Origin: Aquamicrobium sp. LC103 | GTDB lineage: Bacteria; Pseudomonadota; Alphaproteobacteria; Rhizobiales; Rhizobiaceae | Length of the DNA stretch: 64,000 bases | Assembly: GCF_001014615.2 (NCBI RefSeq) | Contig: NZ_LBCQ02000005.1 | Location: 1-64,000 of the forward strand | Direction: 5' to 3' | Shown: positions 49,495-60,400 of the stretch, one piece after another | How positions within the stretch are numbered: the first letter of the stretch is position 1 | Layout of the letters: the number at the start of each line of letters is the position of its first letter | Notes under the pieces: model-generated | The model's database searches: none | Told to the model about the DNA's origin: nothing | The model's input: the letters and a program-made list of their open reading frames with translations, nothing else | Position numbers and translations under genes: made by a program

Positions 49495-51792
49495 ATGATG
49501 GCTTCTGCCCGTGGCCGATCAGCCGGAAGCGAACGACCAATCGAATTTACATCGATTCTTCAAATACTTGATGAGTCGGCTCACGATTTTGGTCACGATC
49601 CTGCAACGATTTTTGTTCATGACGATCCGCAGCCGATAGCGGAATCACGAACCGATTCCTGGAACTGGTGTGAGTTGCGCGACCGCGCATTGTCGGTGGC
49701 CGGAGAGTTGCAGGCGACCGGTGTGCCGATGCCCGGGGCTCGTATCCTTCTGGTCTATCCGGCCGGGCCGGGCTTCCTCGCCGCCTTCCTCGGATGCCTC
49801 TATCTCGGCGCCGTTCCGGTGCCGGTTCCGGCTCCACGGCGTTCGGAAGGACTCAATCGTTGGTTGCATATCGCTCGAGACGCCGAGGTGTCGGGCGTCC
49901 TATGCGCGGCAGATGCCTCGGCGACCTTCGCGACGCTCGTGGACGAGCTGGGAGAAGGGTTCTGTCTCGCGCCCGCGGGTGCCGATCCGCAGCATTCGAA
50001 CGTCTGGCCGGACGGTGCCGTCCCGGTGACCTATCCAGGCCCTGAAGACCTCGCCTTCCTGCAATATACGTCCGGTTCCACCAGCGAGCCGAAAGGCGTC
50101 ATGGTCACACATGGCGGGTTGATGGCCAATCTGGATCAGATCCGCGACGGCTTCGGCCTGAGCAGGGCCGATCGCATGGCGTGCTGGCTGCCGCACTATC
50201 ATGACATGGGGCTGGTCGGGTGTCTGCTCTCGGCGGTCTATAACGGCTTCCCCATCGCCCTCATGGCGCCCGCATCCTTCCTGCGAAGGCCCTCGCGATA
50301 CCTCGCTCTGGCCACCCATTTCGGTGCCACGATCATCGGCGGTCCGAATTTCGCCTATGACCATTGCGTCCGCAAAATCGCAGACGATGAACGCGCGAAA
50401 CTGGATCTGAGTGGGGTGAGGGTCGCCTTCAACGGCGCCGAGACCATTCGCGGCGACACGCTGCATCGCTTCCACGAGGTGTTCTCGCCGAACGGCTTCA
50501 GGTGGGAGGCCTTTCTCTGCTGCTACGGCATGGCGGAGGCTACTCTTTACCTCAGCGGCAACCGGCCACACGATCCGCCGAGCCTCGTCTCGGTGGATCG
50601 GGGCGTTCTCGCGGCCGAGCGCCGCATTGTCGAGCGTGCAAAGGGCGGATTGGAGGCGCAGTCCATCGATATCGTCAGTTGCGGCAGGGCGGCGGATTCC
50701 CTCGATATCGCCATTGTCGATCCCGTCGCCAGGAAACCCCTGCCGGACCAAGAGGTCGGCGAAATCTGGGTCAGGGGCGCCAACCTGTCTGGAGGATACT
50801 GGGATCGCGCCGAGCTGAACGGCGAGGTTTTCGATCAGAGGCTCGATGGCGAGCCGGGTTGGTTCCGCACCGGCGATCTTGGTTTTCTGCATGAGGCCGA
50901 ACTCTTCGTGACGGGTCGGCTCAAGGACATGATCGTCATTCGCGGTCAGAACCACTATCCGCAGGATCTGGAAAGGACCGCGTCCACCTGCCACCCGTTT
51001 CTGGTCGAGGGCATGGCGGGCGCATTCGCCATGGAGCGTGACGGTGAGGAATGCGTCGGCCTGATCTGCGAGGTGTCACGCGAGGCGCTGCGCGCGCTGG
51101 ACGCGCCGGAGCTTTTTGCGGCGATACGTGGCGCGGTGTCGCGTGAACACGATCTCCAGCTCTCGGCCCTCGCATTGATCAAGCCGGGCAGGCTGCCCCG
51201 CACACCGAGCGGCAAGGTGCGGCGCTTCGAGTGCCGCGAGCGGTTGCTGGATGGCTCGCTCTCCGCCGTGGCGCAATGGGAGGCTGATTTCGTCGCTGAC
51301 GAGGATCGGGCGCAGGCCGGTTCTCGGCCCATATGGCTGGAGGAATTGCAGGTACTGCCGAAAGCGCGACGCGCGGGCGTTTTGCGGGATCGGCTGCGTA
51401 CCGAGGTCTCGCGGCTCGCCGGCTTGTCGGCGGGAGAGGTCGTGTCCGACGATGCCGGCTTCTTCGACCTTGGCCTGGACTCCGTCGCCGTGGTGGAGAT
51501 CGGCGCAATATTGGAGCGCGAACTTGGTTTCGAAGTCGAGCCCACCGTGATGTTCGAGCATCCCACTTTGTCGAGGTTGGTCGACTACCTGATCGACAAT
51601 CTTGGACGGCCGGAGCCGTCGACCGTCGCCGAGGACACCGGCGTTTCGGCGCAGCCCCAGCCGGCGGTCGGGGAAGAGTCCGACATGGATGCCGCCATAG
51701 CGGCGGAAATATCGGCGCTCAGGGCACTCCTGCAGCCTGGATCGATAGGCGAGCGCCACGCCCAACCAGCATCGGACGACAACCGCTCATGA
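49495..51792 (+). CDS. Fatty acyl-AMP ligase (FAAL) with C-terminal acyl carrier domain
   Basis: A 765-residue starter enzyme. The N-terminal ~590 residues are an acyl-adenylate-forming domain of the FAAL type (YTSGSTSEPKGVMVTHGG; WLPHYHDMGLVG, a FAAL/DIP2 hallmark; WFRTGDLGFLHEAELFVTGR). An acyl carrier domain follows with GLDSV (Ser663). It activates a fatty acid as the adenylate and loads it on its own carrier, giving a lipid starter to the next gene, a PKS joined by an ATGA overlap. GAAGG lies nine nt before the ATG; a second ATG follows immediately, so the start may be one codon later. Confidence 0.94.
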   Translation: MMASARGRSAGSERPIEFTSILQILDESAHDFGHDPATIFVHDDPQPIAESRTDSWNWCELRDRALSVAGELQATGVPMPGARILLVYPAGPGFLAAFLGCLYLGAVPVPVPAPRRSEGLNRWLHIARDAEVSGVLCAADASATFATLVDELGEGFCLAPAGADPQHSNVWPDGAVPVTYPGPEDLAFLQYTSGSTSEPKGVMVTHGGLMANLDQIRDGFGLSRADRMACWLPHYHDMGLVGCLLSAVYNGFPIALMAPASFLRRPSRYLALATHFGATIIGGPNFAYDHCVRKIADDERAKLDLSGVRVAFNGAETIRGDTLHRFHEVFSPNGFRWEAFLCCYGMAEATLYLSGNRPHDPPSLVSVDRGVLAAERRIVERAKGGLEAQSIDIVSCGRAADSLDIAIVDPVARKPLPDQEVGEIWVRGANLSGGYWDRAELNGEVFDQRLDGEPGWFRTGDLGFLHEAELFVTGRLKDMIVIRGQNHYPQDLERTASTCHPFLVEGMAGAFAMERDGEECVGLICEVSREALRALDAPELFAAIRGAVSREHDLQLSALALIKPGRLPRTPSGKVRRFECRERLLDGSLSAVAQWEADFVADEDRAQAGSRPIWLEELQVLPKARRAGVLRDRLRTEVSRLAGLSAGEVVSDDAGFFDLGLDSVAVVEIGAILERELGFEVEPTVMFEHPTLSRLVDYLIDNLGRPEPSTVAEDTGVSAQPQPAVGEESDMDAAIAAEISALRALLQPGSIGERHAQPASDDNRS

Positions 51793-54700
51793 CAAGAACG
51801 AAGTCGAAGAAAACCGCAGCAGATGCAGCCATGACCGGGCCGGTTCTCGCGGCCCTTCGGGACGCAAGACGCAGGCTGGAGGAGCATCGCAGGCTGGAGG
51901 ACGAGCGTGTGGCGATCGTCGGCATGGCCGGGCGTTTCCCCGGGGCCGACGATGTGGACGCCTTCTGGCGGATGCTCGACGAGGGGCGCACCGGGCTGCG
52001 CAGGCTGAGCGATGAGGAACTCGCCGATGCCGGCATGCCGGCCGACGAGGACGACTATGTGCCGGTCTGGGGCGGGTTCGACGACCCCACGGGTTTCGAC
52101 GCCGGCTTCTTCGGCTATTCGCCGCGCGAGGCGGAGCTGCTCGACCCCCAGCAGCGCGTTTTCCTGGAATGCGCCTGGAGCGCTCTGGAACATGCCGGTT
52201 ATGACAGTCGCCGTTTTCCCGGGCGGATCGGGGTCTATGGCGGCGGCGCGCTGACCGACTATCTCACCCATCTGCGCGCGAACAGCGCGTTGAGCGAGAC
52301 GGTGGATCCCGTGCAGGCGGCGTTGAGCAATGTCAATGGCATGATCGCTGCGCGCACCTCCTACCATCTCGACCTCAAAGGGCCGAGTCTCGGTGTGCAG
52401 ACGACCTGCTCGACCTCGCTGGTCGCGGTCCACATGGCGACGCGCAGTCTGCTTGCCGGGGAATGCGAGATGGCGCTGGCGGGTGGCGTCTGCGTGGGCC
52501 AGCCGCGCCCCGCGGGCTATGTGCACAAGAGCGAAGGTATCGGTTCGCCGGACGGCGTCTGCAGGCCTTTCGACGCCGACGCGCAGGGAACCGTCTTTGC
52601 CAACGGCGTAGGCATCGTCGTTCTCAAGCGGCTGAGCGACGCGCGTGCGGCCGGCGACACCGTTTACGGAATCATCCTGGGGTCGGCGGTCAACAATGAC
52701 GGCGCGGCCAAGGTTGGGCTCACGGCGCCGAGCGTCGCGGGCCAGACTGCGGTAATCGAGGCGGCGCTGGCCGCATCGGGCGTGGAAGCGTCCAGCATCG
52801 GCTATGTGGAGGCGCACGGGACAGCGACCGCGCTCGGCGATCCGATCGAGCTCACCGCGCTGAACCGCGCCTACGGACCCGCCTTCGGGCAAGCCGGCGG
52901 AAGTTGTGCGTTGGGGTCGGTCAAGGGCAATATCGGCCATATCGACGCGGCTGCCGGCGTGGCCGGCCTCATCAAGACGCTCCTGGCGCTCAGGCACGGG
53001 CGCATTCCCGCCACGGCCAACTTCAGGAGCCCCAACACGGCCTGCGACTTCACTGCCGGCCCGTTCCGTGTCGTGCAGGAGGGCATGGACTGGCCTCGCG
53101 TCGCAGGCAGGCCACGCCGTGCTGCCGTCAGCTCCTTCGGCATGGGCGGGACCAACGCCCATGTCGTGATCGAGGAAGGTCCGGAAGAGCCGCGGACGGC
53201 AACCGTGGAGGGGCTGCACGTTCTGCCTTTCTCGGCGCGGACGCCGCAATCGCTTGCGGCGATGCGCGAGGCTCTCGCAAGGCATCTGAAGGAAAATCCC
53301 GCCCTTGGCCTGTCGGATGCCGCCCATACGCTCCAGCTCGGCCGGCGGCCGATGCAGGAGCGCATGGCCTGCCTCGCGCGCGACCCCGCCTCGGCTGCCG
53401 CCTCACTGATGGCGGATGGCGACGAGGAAGTGGTTACCGGAAAGGCCCTGCCCGGAGAGCCCGGTCTCGTCTTCATGTTCTCGGGACAGGGCACCCAGCA
53501 TGCCGGCATGGCGCGCGCCCTCTATGAAAGCGACGCAGCCTTTAAATCGGCGTTCGACGAATGCATGTCCCTGCTGCCCGAAGGCGAGCGGCTGTGCGGG
53601 CTCATCCATCGACCGACAGAGGCGGATTCCGAGGCGCTGAACCGGACCGAATGGGCGCAGCCGGCCCTGTTCGCGGTCGAATACGCGCTGGCCAGATCGT
53701 GGATGGCGAAGGGGCTGCGGCCCAAGGCGCTGATCGGCCACAGCATTGGCGAATATGTAGCGGCCTGCCTGGCGGGTGTCTTCTCCTTGCAGGATGCGCT
53801 GCGCGTGGTCGCCGAACGCGGTCGGCTGATGCAGGCATGCGAAAACGGCGCAATGCTCGCCGTCAGCCTGTCCGAAGCGGAAGCGCGCGCCGCTGTGGCC
53901 GACGGCGTCGAGCTGGCTGCAGTGAATGCGCCGCGCAGCAGTGTGCTCGCCGGCCCTCTCGAAGCGGTGCGGGCGCTTGCCGAGCGGTTCGAGCGGCGGG
54001 GGTTGGGTTCGCGGATGCTCAGGACGTCGCACGCCTTTCATACGTCCATGATGGAGCCTGCGCTGGAAACCTTCGCGCAGGTGCTGGCCTCGTGCACGCT
54101 CAGCCCGCCGCAGATCGATCTCGTCTCCAATGTCACGGGCGACTGGCTGACCGCGGAGCTCGCGACCGATCCCGGATACTGGGTCAGGCATGCGAGGGAG
54201 CCCGTGCTCTTCAGCGCCGGTGTTTCATGTTTACTCGACCTTTCCAGCCCGGTGTTCCTCGAGATCGGCCCGGGATCGACGCTGACAAGGCTTCTGCGCC
54301 AGCAGCTTCATGACGGGGCGCGTGCTGTGGCCTCGTTGCCGGACCCCGACGCGCGGCAGGCCGATGCCGGCCGCCATGTGCTGAAGGCGCTCGGCCAGCT
54401 TTGGGTGGCGGGGGTGGAGATCGACTGGCAGGCGCTGCACGGAGAAGGCGAATGCCGCCGTATCGGTCTGCCGACCTACGCCTTCGAGCGCAGCTCCTTC
54501 TGGATACCGCCTGCCGCGATGCGGGACACCGCGGACCCGCAGTTGCGCCGGCCGGACGTTTCGACGTGGTTTCACCAGCCGGTCTGGAAGCGGCGTCCGG
54601 CGGCTTCCAGGCTCGTTCCGGAACAGAAGATGCGCTGGTTGGTTTTCGACGATGGCGCTCTCGGCGCGGCTCTTGGTTCTTTGCCGGATGAGATCGAAGC

Positions 54701-56387
54701 GGTCTTCGTTCAGCCAGGCGAAACCTTCGCGGAGCGCGATGGCTCCTATGCCATCGATCCCTCAAGCGCCGAGGATCATGCAGCGGTCCTATCCGATCTC
54801 GCGAGGCGAGGCTGGCGACCCGACCGGATCGTCGGCGGATTTGCGATCGGCGGCGACACCATGCGGGGCGAGGCAGCCTTCGCCCATGCCGTGGCGCTCG
54901 CGCAGACGCTTTCCGGCGCGTCCGAACGGCCGGTGGGCCTGACGCTCGTCACGGTGGGCGCGCGGCAGGTGATCGGCACGGAAGCGCTCGACCCTCGATC
55001 CGCTCTCCTAACCGGCCTGCTGCGAGTGCTGCCGCAGGAGATTGCCGGCCTCGACTGCGGAATCATCGATCTGGACGACGCGGAGCTGTCGGCAGGCCAA
55101 CCCGTAGCCGGACTGCAGGATCTCCTTCGTCGAGATGGGCAGGACGGCGGCGTGACCGCGCTGCGCCGCGGCTTTGGGTGGACGCAAGAGCACGAGGAAA
55201 CGCCGCTGGAAGCGGCGTCCGACATCCCCGCCTTGCAGGCAGGTGCTACTTATCTCGTGGCCGGCGATCTGGTCGAGGGCCTGGGACCTGTTTACGCCGA
55301 CGCGCTCGTGAAGCAACTCGGCGCCAGGGTGGTCCTGCTCGGCAGGCCGGGACTCCCGTCCGCAGATGAATGGGATCGCTGGTTGGCGTCGCACAGCCCG
55401 CAGCACGGCATATCGCAATGGATACGCCGCCTGCGCGCCATAGGCGCGCCCGGCAGGGACTACATGCTGTTCAGCGGCAATCTTGCCGATGCCGCATGGG
55501 TGAAAAGCGCGCTCGACGAGGCGCAGCGGAGCTTCGGCTCGATCCGTGGCGTTTTCCATACGGCGGCGATGGGCGACCGTCATCATTGCCCGCTCGGGGA
55601 GATCGAGAACGAGGATTATCGGGGTCTCTTCGACATGAAGATCGACGGGCTGCGCAACCTCGATGCCTGCCTCGCCGATACGCCTCCCGAATTCTTCTTC
55701 GTGCAATCGTCGCTTTCGACGCTGGCCGGCGGATCGGGGCTTGCAGCCTATGCGGCGGCCAATGCCTTTCTGGACGCCTTCGTCACAGAGCGGCAGGCGG
55801 CCTCAAGCGCGTCGTGGCAGGCGGTCAATTGGGATGTCTGCCGCAACGATACCGATACCGACAGCGCCGGCGGGATGCTGGCTAACGCCATCGACCCCGG
55901 CGAGGTCTGGCAGGTGACGCGCGCCATGCTCGCCAATCCGCAGGTGGCGCGCGCCGTCGTCACGCCTTTCGACCTTTCGCACCGCCTTGCAGCCTCGCCA
56001 TTGGCGCAGGCCGCATCGAAGAGCGCGGACACCGGCCGGTCGGATGTGAAGGCGGCCTATGTCGCGCCGCGCGACGAATATGAGCAGACGGTGGCCGCGG
56101 TGATGCGCGACCTGCTCGGCGTCGAACGCATCGGCGCGACGGACAATTTCTTCGAGCTTGGCGGGCATTCGTTGCTTGCGATTCAGGTCGTCACCCAGCT
56201 TCGCAAGCGGTTCGGCGTGGAATTGCCGATGCGTGCGCTGCTCTTCGAGGCGCCGACCGTCGAAGGCATCGCGCGTGTCATCCGCGATGCGGCTGTAGCG
56301 GCAGCGCGGGAACGCGACACCGTAGCCGGATTGCTCGATGACATCGAGGCGGGACACGTGTCGCTCGCCGCCCCCGAGAGTGTCTAA
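51789..56387 (+). CDS. Type I PKS, KS-AT-KR-ACP, extending the lipid starter
   Basis: A 1532-residue PKS module. KS: Cys207 in TTCSTS, EAHGTAT and GNIGHID. AT: Ser652 in GHSIG and SHAFH, indicating malonyl-CoA. The KR has the Lys (FDMKIDGL), Ser (VQSSLST) and YAAAN residues, but the NADPH loop reads AGDLVEGLG instead of the usual TGGxGxLG, so activity is uncertain. ACP: GGHSL (Ser1461). There is no DH or ER. The start at 51789 overlaps the FAAL stop by ATGA; the open frame further upstream belongs to FAAL in another frame. The ACP is followed by a ~70-residue tail ending in LLDDIEAGHVSL, possibly a docking element. It would add one ketide to the fatty acyl chain. Confidence 0.94.
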   Translation: MTRTKSKKTAADAAMTGPVLAALRDARRRLEEHRRLEDERVAIVGMAGRFPGADDVDAFWRMLDEGRTGLRRLSDEELADAGMPADEDDYVPVWGGFDDPTGFDAGFFGYSPREAELLDPQQRVFLECAWSALEHAGYDSRRFPGRIGVYGGGALTDYLTHLRANSALSETVDPVQAALSNVNGMIAARTSYHLDLKGPSLGVQTTCSTSLVAVHMATRSLLAGECEMALAGGVCVGQPRPAGYVHKSEGIGSPDGVCRPFDADAQGTVFANGVGIVVLKRLSDARAAGDTVYGIILGSAVNNDGAAKVGLTAPSVAGQTAVIEAALAASGVEASSIGYVEAHGTATALGDPIELTALNRAYGPAFGQAGGSCALGSVKGNIGHIDAAAGVAGLIKTLLALRHGRIPATANFRSPNTACDFTAGPFRVVQEGMDWPRVAGRPRRAAVSSFGMGGTNAHVVIEEGPEEPRTATVEGLHVLPFSARTPQSLAAMREALARHLKENPALGLSDAAHTLQLGRRPMQERMACLARDPASAAASLMADGDEEVVTGKALPGEPGLVFMFSGQGTQHAGMARALYESDAAFKSAFDECMSLLPEGERLCGLIHRPTEADSEALNRTEWAQPALFAVEYALARSWMAKGLRPKALIGHSIGEYVAACLAGVFSLQDALRVVAERGRLMQACENGAMLAVSLSEAEARAAVADGVELAAVNAPRSSVLAGPLEAVRALAERFERRGLGSRMLRTSHAFHTSMMEPALETFAQVLASCTLSPPQIDLVSNVTGDWLTAELATDPGYWVRHAREPVLFSAGVSCLLDLSSPVFLEIGPGSTLTRLLRQQLHDGARAVASLPDPDARQADAGRHVLKALGQLWVAGVEIDWQALHGEGECRRIGLPTYAFERSSFWIPPAAMRDTADPQLRRPDVSTWFHQPVWKRRPAASRLVPEQKMRWLVFDDGALGAALGSLPDEIEAVFVQPGETFAERDGSYAIDPSSAEDHAAVLSDLARRGWRPDRIVGGFAIGGDTMRGEAAFAHAVALAQTLSGASERPVGLTLVTVGARQVIGTEALDPRSALLTGLLRVLPQEIAGLDCGIIDLDDAELSAGQPVAGLQDLLRRDGQDGGVTALRRGFGWTQEHEETPLEAASDIPALQAGATYLVAGDLVEGLGPVYADALVKQLGARVVLLGRPGLPSADEWDRWLASHSPQHGISQWIRRLRAIGAPGRDYMLFSGNLADAAWVKSALDEAQRSFGSIRGVFHTAAMGDRHHCPLGEIENEDYRGLFDMKIDGLRNLDACLADTPPEFFFVQSSLSTLAGGSGLAAYAAANAFLDAFVTERQAASSASWQAVNWDVCRNDTDTDSAGGMLANAIDPGEVWQVTRAMLANPQVARAVVTPFDLSHRLAASPLAQAASKSADTGRSDVKAAYVAPRDEYEQTVAAVMRDLLGVERIGATDNFFELGGHSLLAIQVVTQLRKRFGVELPMRALLFEAPTVEGIARVIRDAAVAAARERDTVAGLLDDIEAGHVSLAAPESV

Positions 56388-56410
56388 CTAAATTGCGAGG
56401 AGGAACGTCC

Positions 56411-57478
56411 ATGAAGTTCAGCCTGTTCTATTTCGACGGTGACGGATCGCGGCCAAGGGAGGACAGCTACAAGCTGCTGATCGACAGCGCGCGCTTTGCT
56501 GATGCCAACGGCCTGACTGCGCTCTGGGTACCCGAGCGGCATTTCCACGCTTTCGGCGGCCTCTATCCGAACCCGTCCGTCATCCACGCGGCCCTCGCCA
56601 TGGTCACGGAGAACGTGCAATTGCGATCCGGCAGCGTGGTGTTGCCGCTGCATCATCCGGTTCGGGTGGCCGAGGAATGGGCGGTGATCGACAATTTATC
56701 GGGTGGCCGGGCGGGAATGGCGATCGCATCCGGCTGGACCAAGGACGAATTCGTCATGTCGCGCGAACCGCATGGCAGCCGGCGTAGCGTCATGTGGCAG
56801 GCCTACGATCAACTGACGACGCTGCTCGCAGGGGAGGCGGTGTCCTTCGAGGATGCCGACGGCAATCTGGTCGAAGCGCGCACGTTGCCGAGACCGTTAC
56901 AGCCCCGCATCCCTTTCTGGCTGGCCTGCCAGTCGACGGAATCCTTCATGGAGGCCGGCAAGCGCGGCATAAACGTGCTGACTTCCCTGCTGGGCGAGAC
57001 GCTGGATGAGGTCGAGCCGAAGATAAGGGCTTACCGGACCGCGCTGGAGAAGCATGGGCACGATCCGGAGAGCGGGACGGTGAGCATGATGGTGCATACC
57101 TTCCTCGGCAATGACGTGGATCAGGTGAAGGCGAATGTCATCGGGCCCTTCAGCGACTATCTACGGACCCACTATCATTTGCTCGAAGGTCTCGCCCGCG
57201 GCATGGGCGTCAATGTGCGCTTCGAGGATTTCAGCAAGGACGACCTCGACAGCCTCCTCCAGTTCGGCGTGGAAGGCTTCATGAAGGGCAGGTCGCTGAT
57301 CGGTACGCCCGAAAGCTGCCATTCGATGGTGCAATCGCTCGCTCATGCGGGTGTCAATGAGATCGCGTGCCTGATCGATTTCGTGCAGGACTACGATCTG
57401 GTCATGGCGTCGCTCCCCCATATCGTCGAGCTTGCGGGTCGGGATTTCGATGCTCCCGCCATGAAGATCGCTGTGTGA
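56411..57478 (+). CDS. LLM-class flavin-dependent monooxygenase, MupA/Atu3671 family
   Basis: A 355-residue luciferase-like monooxygenase using reduced flavin and O2. It has FSLFYFDGDG at the start, ALWVPERHFHAFGGLYPNPSV and GRAGMAIASGW, which match the MupA/Atu3671 subfamily found in NRPS/PKS loci. Atu3671 lies in the Agrobacterium C58 siderophore locus. I chose the ATG at 56411, with GGAGGA six nt upstream. It follows a PKS and precedes an NRPS, so its substrate is probably a carrier-bound beta-ketoacyl chain. From memory, the fabrubactin homologue is proposed to perform Favorskii-like backbone rearrangement. Confidence 0.92.
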   Translation: MKFSLFYFDGDGSRPREDSYKLLIDSARFADANGLTALWVPERHFHAFGGLYPNPSVIHAALAMVTENVQLRSGSVVLPLHHPVRVAEEWAVIDNLSGGRAGMAIASGWTKDEFVMSREPHGSRRSVMWQAYDQLTTLLAGEAVSFEDADGNLVEARTLPRPLQPRIPFWLACQSTESFMEAGKRGINVLTSLLGETLDEVEPKIRAYRTALEKHGHDPESGTVSMMVHTFLGNDVDQVKANVIGPFSDYLRTHYHLLEGLARGMGVNVRFEDFSKDDLDSLLQFGVEGFMKGRSLIGTPESCHSMVQSLAHAGVNEIACLIDFVQDYDLVMASLPHIVELAGRDFDAPAMKIAV

Positions 57479-60400
57479 TGTTCGGCATGCAGGCGGCACA
57501 GGTCGATCCCATCGAGGCCCTCCGCTCCCGCGTAGCCGTGCTGGGCGAGGAGCAGCGGGCGGCATTGCGCCGCGAACTCGAGCGGCGCGGCATCGACTGG
57601 TCGCGCGTCGCGCCGCCGGAGGAAACGCACCGGCCGTCCAGGTTGCCGCTCACACCGGCACAGCTGCATTTCTGGGTTCAGCAGCAGCTCAAACCGGAAA
57701 GCACCGCCTATCTGATCGCGTTCTCATGGCGTTTGCGGGGGACGCTGGACCGGGACGCGTTGCAGCGCAGCCTGCAGCATATCGTCGATCGGCATGAGCC
57801 CTTGCGCACATCCTTTGCCGTCACGGACGGCGAGACTTGGCAGAATATCCAGGAGAAATGCGATCTCCCTCTGGGTTTCACCGATCTCGCCGCCGCGCCG
57901 GAGAGGCTGGCGAAAGAGGTGCAAGGCGCGGCGGCATCCGCTTTCAATCTTGCGCGCGCGCCGCTTTTGCGTGCGCATCTGTTCAGGCTTGCCGAGCGGG
58001 ACCATACACTCGTCATCTGCATGCATCACATCGTCGCCGACGGCTGGTCGCGCGGCATCTTCATGCGCGAACTGGCCGCCTGCTATCGCGCCTTCAGCGC
58101 GGGGCGCGATCCCGAGCTGCCGCCGCTTCAGCGCAGCTATGGCGATTTCGTGCTGAAGCAACATGAATGGCTCGCCGGCGCCGGTTATGAGGCGCAGAAG
58201 CGATTCTGGCGGGACAAGCTTTCCGGGCTCGATGCGCTGGAGCTTCCTACCGACCGTCCGCGCGGAAGCGCGCATGCGCTGTCCGTCACGAGCGGGACCG
58301 CCCTGCGAACTCTGCCGGCCGATCTTTCGCAGCGCGTCTCGGCGTTGGCGGGACAGCTCTCCGCGACGCCGTTCATGGTTCTGCTTGCAGCCTTCAAGCT
58401 GCTCCTGCATCGCTACAGCGGTCAGTCCGATCTCGCGGTGGCCGTGCCGGTGGCGGGACGCGAGGACGCGGCTTCCGACGTCGTCGGGCTGTTCACGAAC
58501 ACGCTGTTGCTGCGTACCGCGCTCGATCCCGCTCTTTCCTTTCGGGGATGGCTGGACCGGGTGCGTTCGACGCTGGCGGATGCGTTCGAGCATCAGGAGT
58601 TTCCGTTTCCGCGCGTGGCCGAGGCTTTGGACCTGGGACGCGAGGCGTCGCAGAACCCGCTTTTCCAGATCATGTTCCAGGCGCAGACGGCCGGCTATCG
58701 TCAGCAGAACGCTCGGACCGTCGATCTCGGCGTCGCCGACCTCGAGGTCACGCAGGAAGTGCTGCCGCTGGCCGAAACCAAGTTCGATCTGGGCTGGCAT
58801 ATCATGGAGCGCGAGGACGGTCTCGCCGTGATGGTGGAGTACCGCACGGGTCTTTTCGACGCCGCGCGCATCGAACGCATGATCGAACATTTCGAGCAGC
58901 TGCTGCGCTCGGTGGCCGGCTCACCGGATGGGTTGCTGCCCACGCTCGACTACATGCAGCCGCATGAGCGGGATGCCTTGAACCTGCGCGGCCTCGGGAA
59001 GAACCGGCCGCTGCCGCCTCTCGGCGTCCATCAGGCGATCTCGGAGATCGCTTCGGGCCATGCCGATCGGACGGCGCTCGTCTGCGAAGGCCGTGCGTGG
59101 AGCTATGCGGAGCTGGAGCAGGCAGCGGAAGCGCTCGCGCGGCATCTCCTGTCCGTACCCGGACTGGAGCGGCCCGGAGTGCGGATCGCAGTTTCCATGC
59201 CCGGCAAGGCTTATTCCGTGATCGCGTTTCTCGCGATCCTGAAAATGGGCGCGATCTATGTTCCGGTCGATCCGAAGAACCCCGCCGACCGGATCGCCTA
59301 TATTCTGGAGGATGCGGAGGCGACCGTCGTCCTGACCCGCGATCCATCCTTCTTCCCCTCGCATCGATGCGTCGATCCGACCGCTTTTTCCGATGAGCTG
59401 CCCGAATGCGCGTTGCCGGCCAGCGATCCCCGACGCATCGCCTACATTCTCTATACGAGCGGCAGCACGGGACGGCCCAAAGGCGTGCCGATCGATCACG
59501 TCGGCCTGCTCAATCAGCTTTGCTCGCTTGCGCGCGAGCCGGGCATCGCGCCCGGCGACCGGATGCTGGCGCTGACCACTCCGGCTTTCGACATCTCGAT
59601 CCTCGAAATGCTCTGGCCGCTGAGCGTGGGCGCGACCGTCGTCATGTACGATCAGGACCTGTTGCTCGCGCCGCGCCGCTTGACGGATATTCTCGACGAG
59701 CATGGCATCACCCACCTTCAGGCGACGCCGGCAAGCTGGCGCATGCTGCTCGACAGCGGCTGGGTGGGCAGGCCTGGCCTGATCGGCCTTTGCGGCGGCG
59801 AGGCGCTGGATGCGCAGCTCGCCGGGCGGCTGGTCGAGCGTATCGGCTCGCTCTGGAACGTCTACGGCCCGACCGAAACGACGATCTGGGCCAGTGCGCT
59901 GCGTGTGCTGCCGCGCCATATCGAAGGCGGAAAAGTCCCGATCGGCGGCCTGCTCGACAACACGCAATTCCATATTTTTGACGGCTATCTGCAACCGGTG
60001 CCCGACGGGAACCCCGGAGAACTCCTGATTGGCGGCGTCGGTCTTAGTCCCGGCTATTGGCGCCGGCCAGCATTGGCGGCGGAGAAATTCGTTCCCAACC
60101 CCAGCGCCACGACCATTGCGGGTGAACGGCTCTATCGTACCGGCGACCTGGTGGTTCGCCGTCCGTCCGGGGAACTCGAATTCATCGGCCGCACCGATTT
60201 CCAGATCAAGCTGCGCGGCTACCGCATCGAGATCGGCGAGATCGAGAGCCTGTTGCATGAACAGGCGGGCGTCGAGCAGGCCATCGTCGTTCTGGACAAG
60301 CCGAACGAGCGGCTCGTCGCCTATTGCCTTGTCGACGGCTCGGCGGCCTCTTCCGACAAAGGCGCGATGCGACGCGAGCTGAGGCGGGCGCTCGCCGCCA

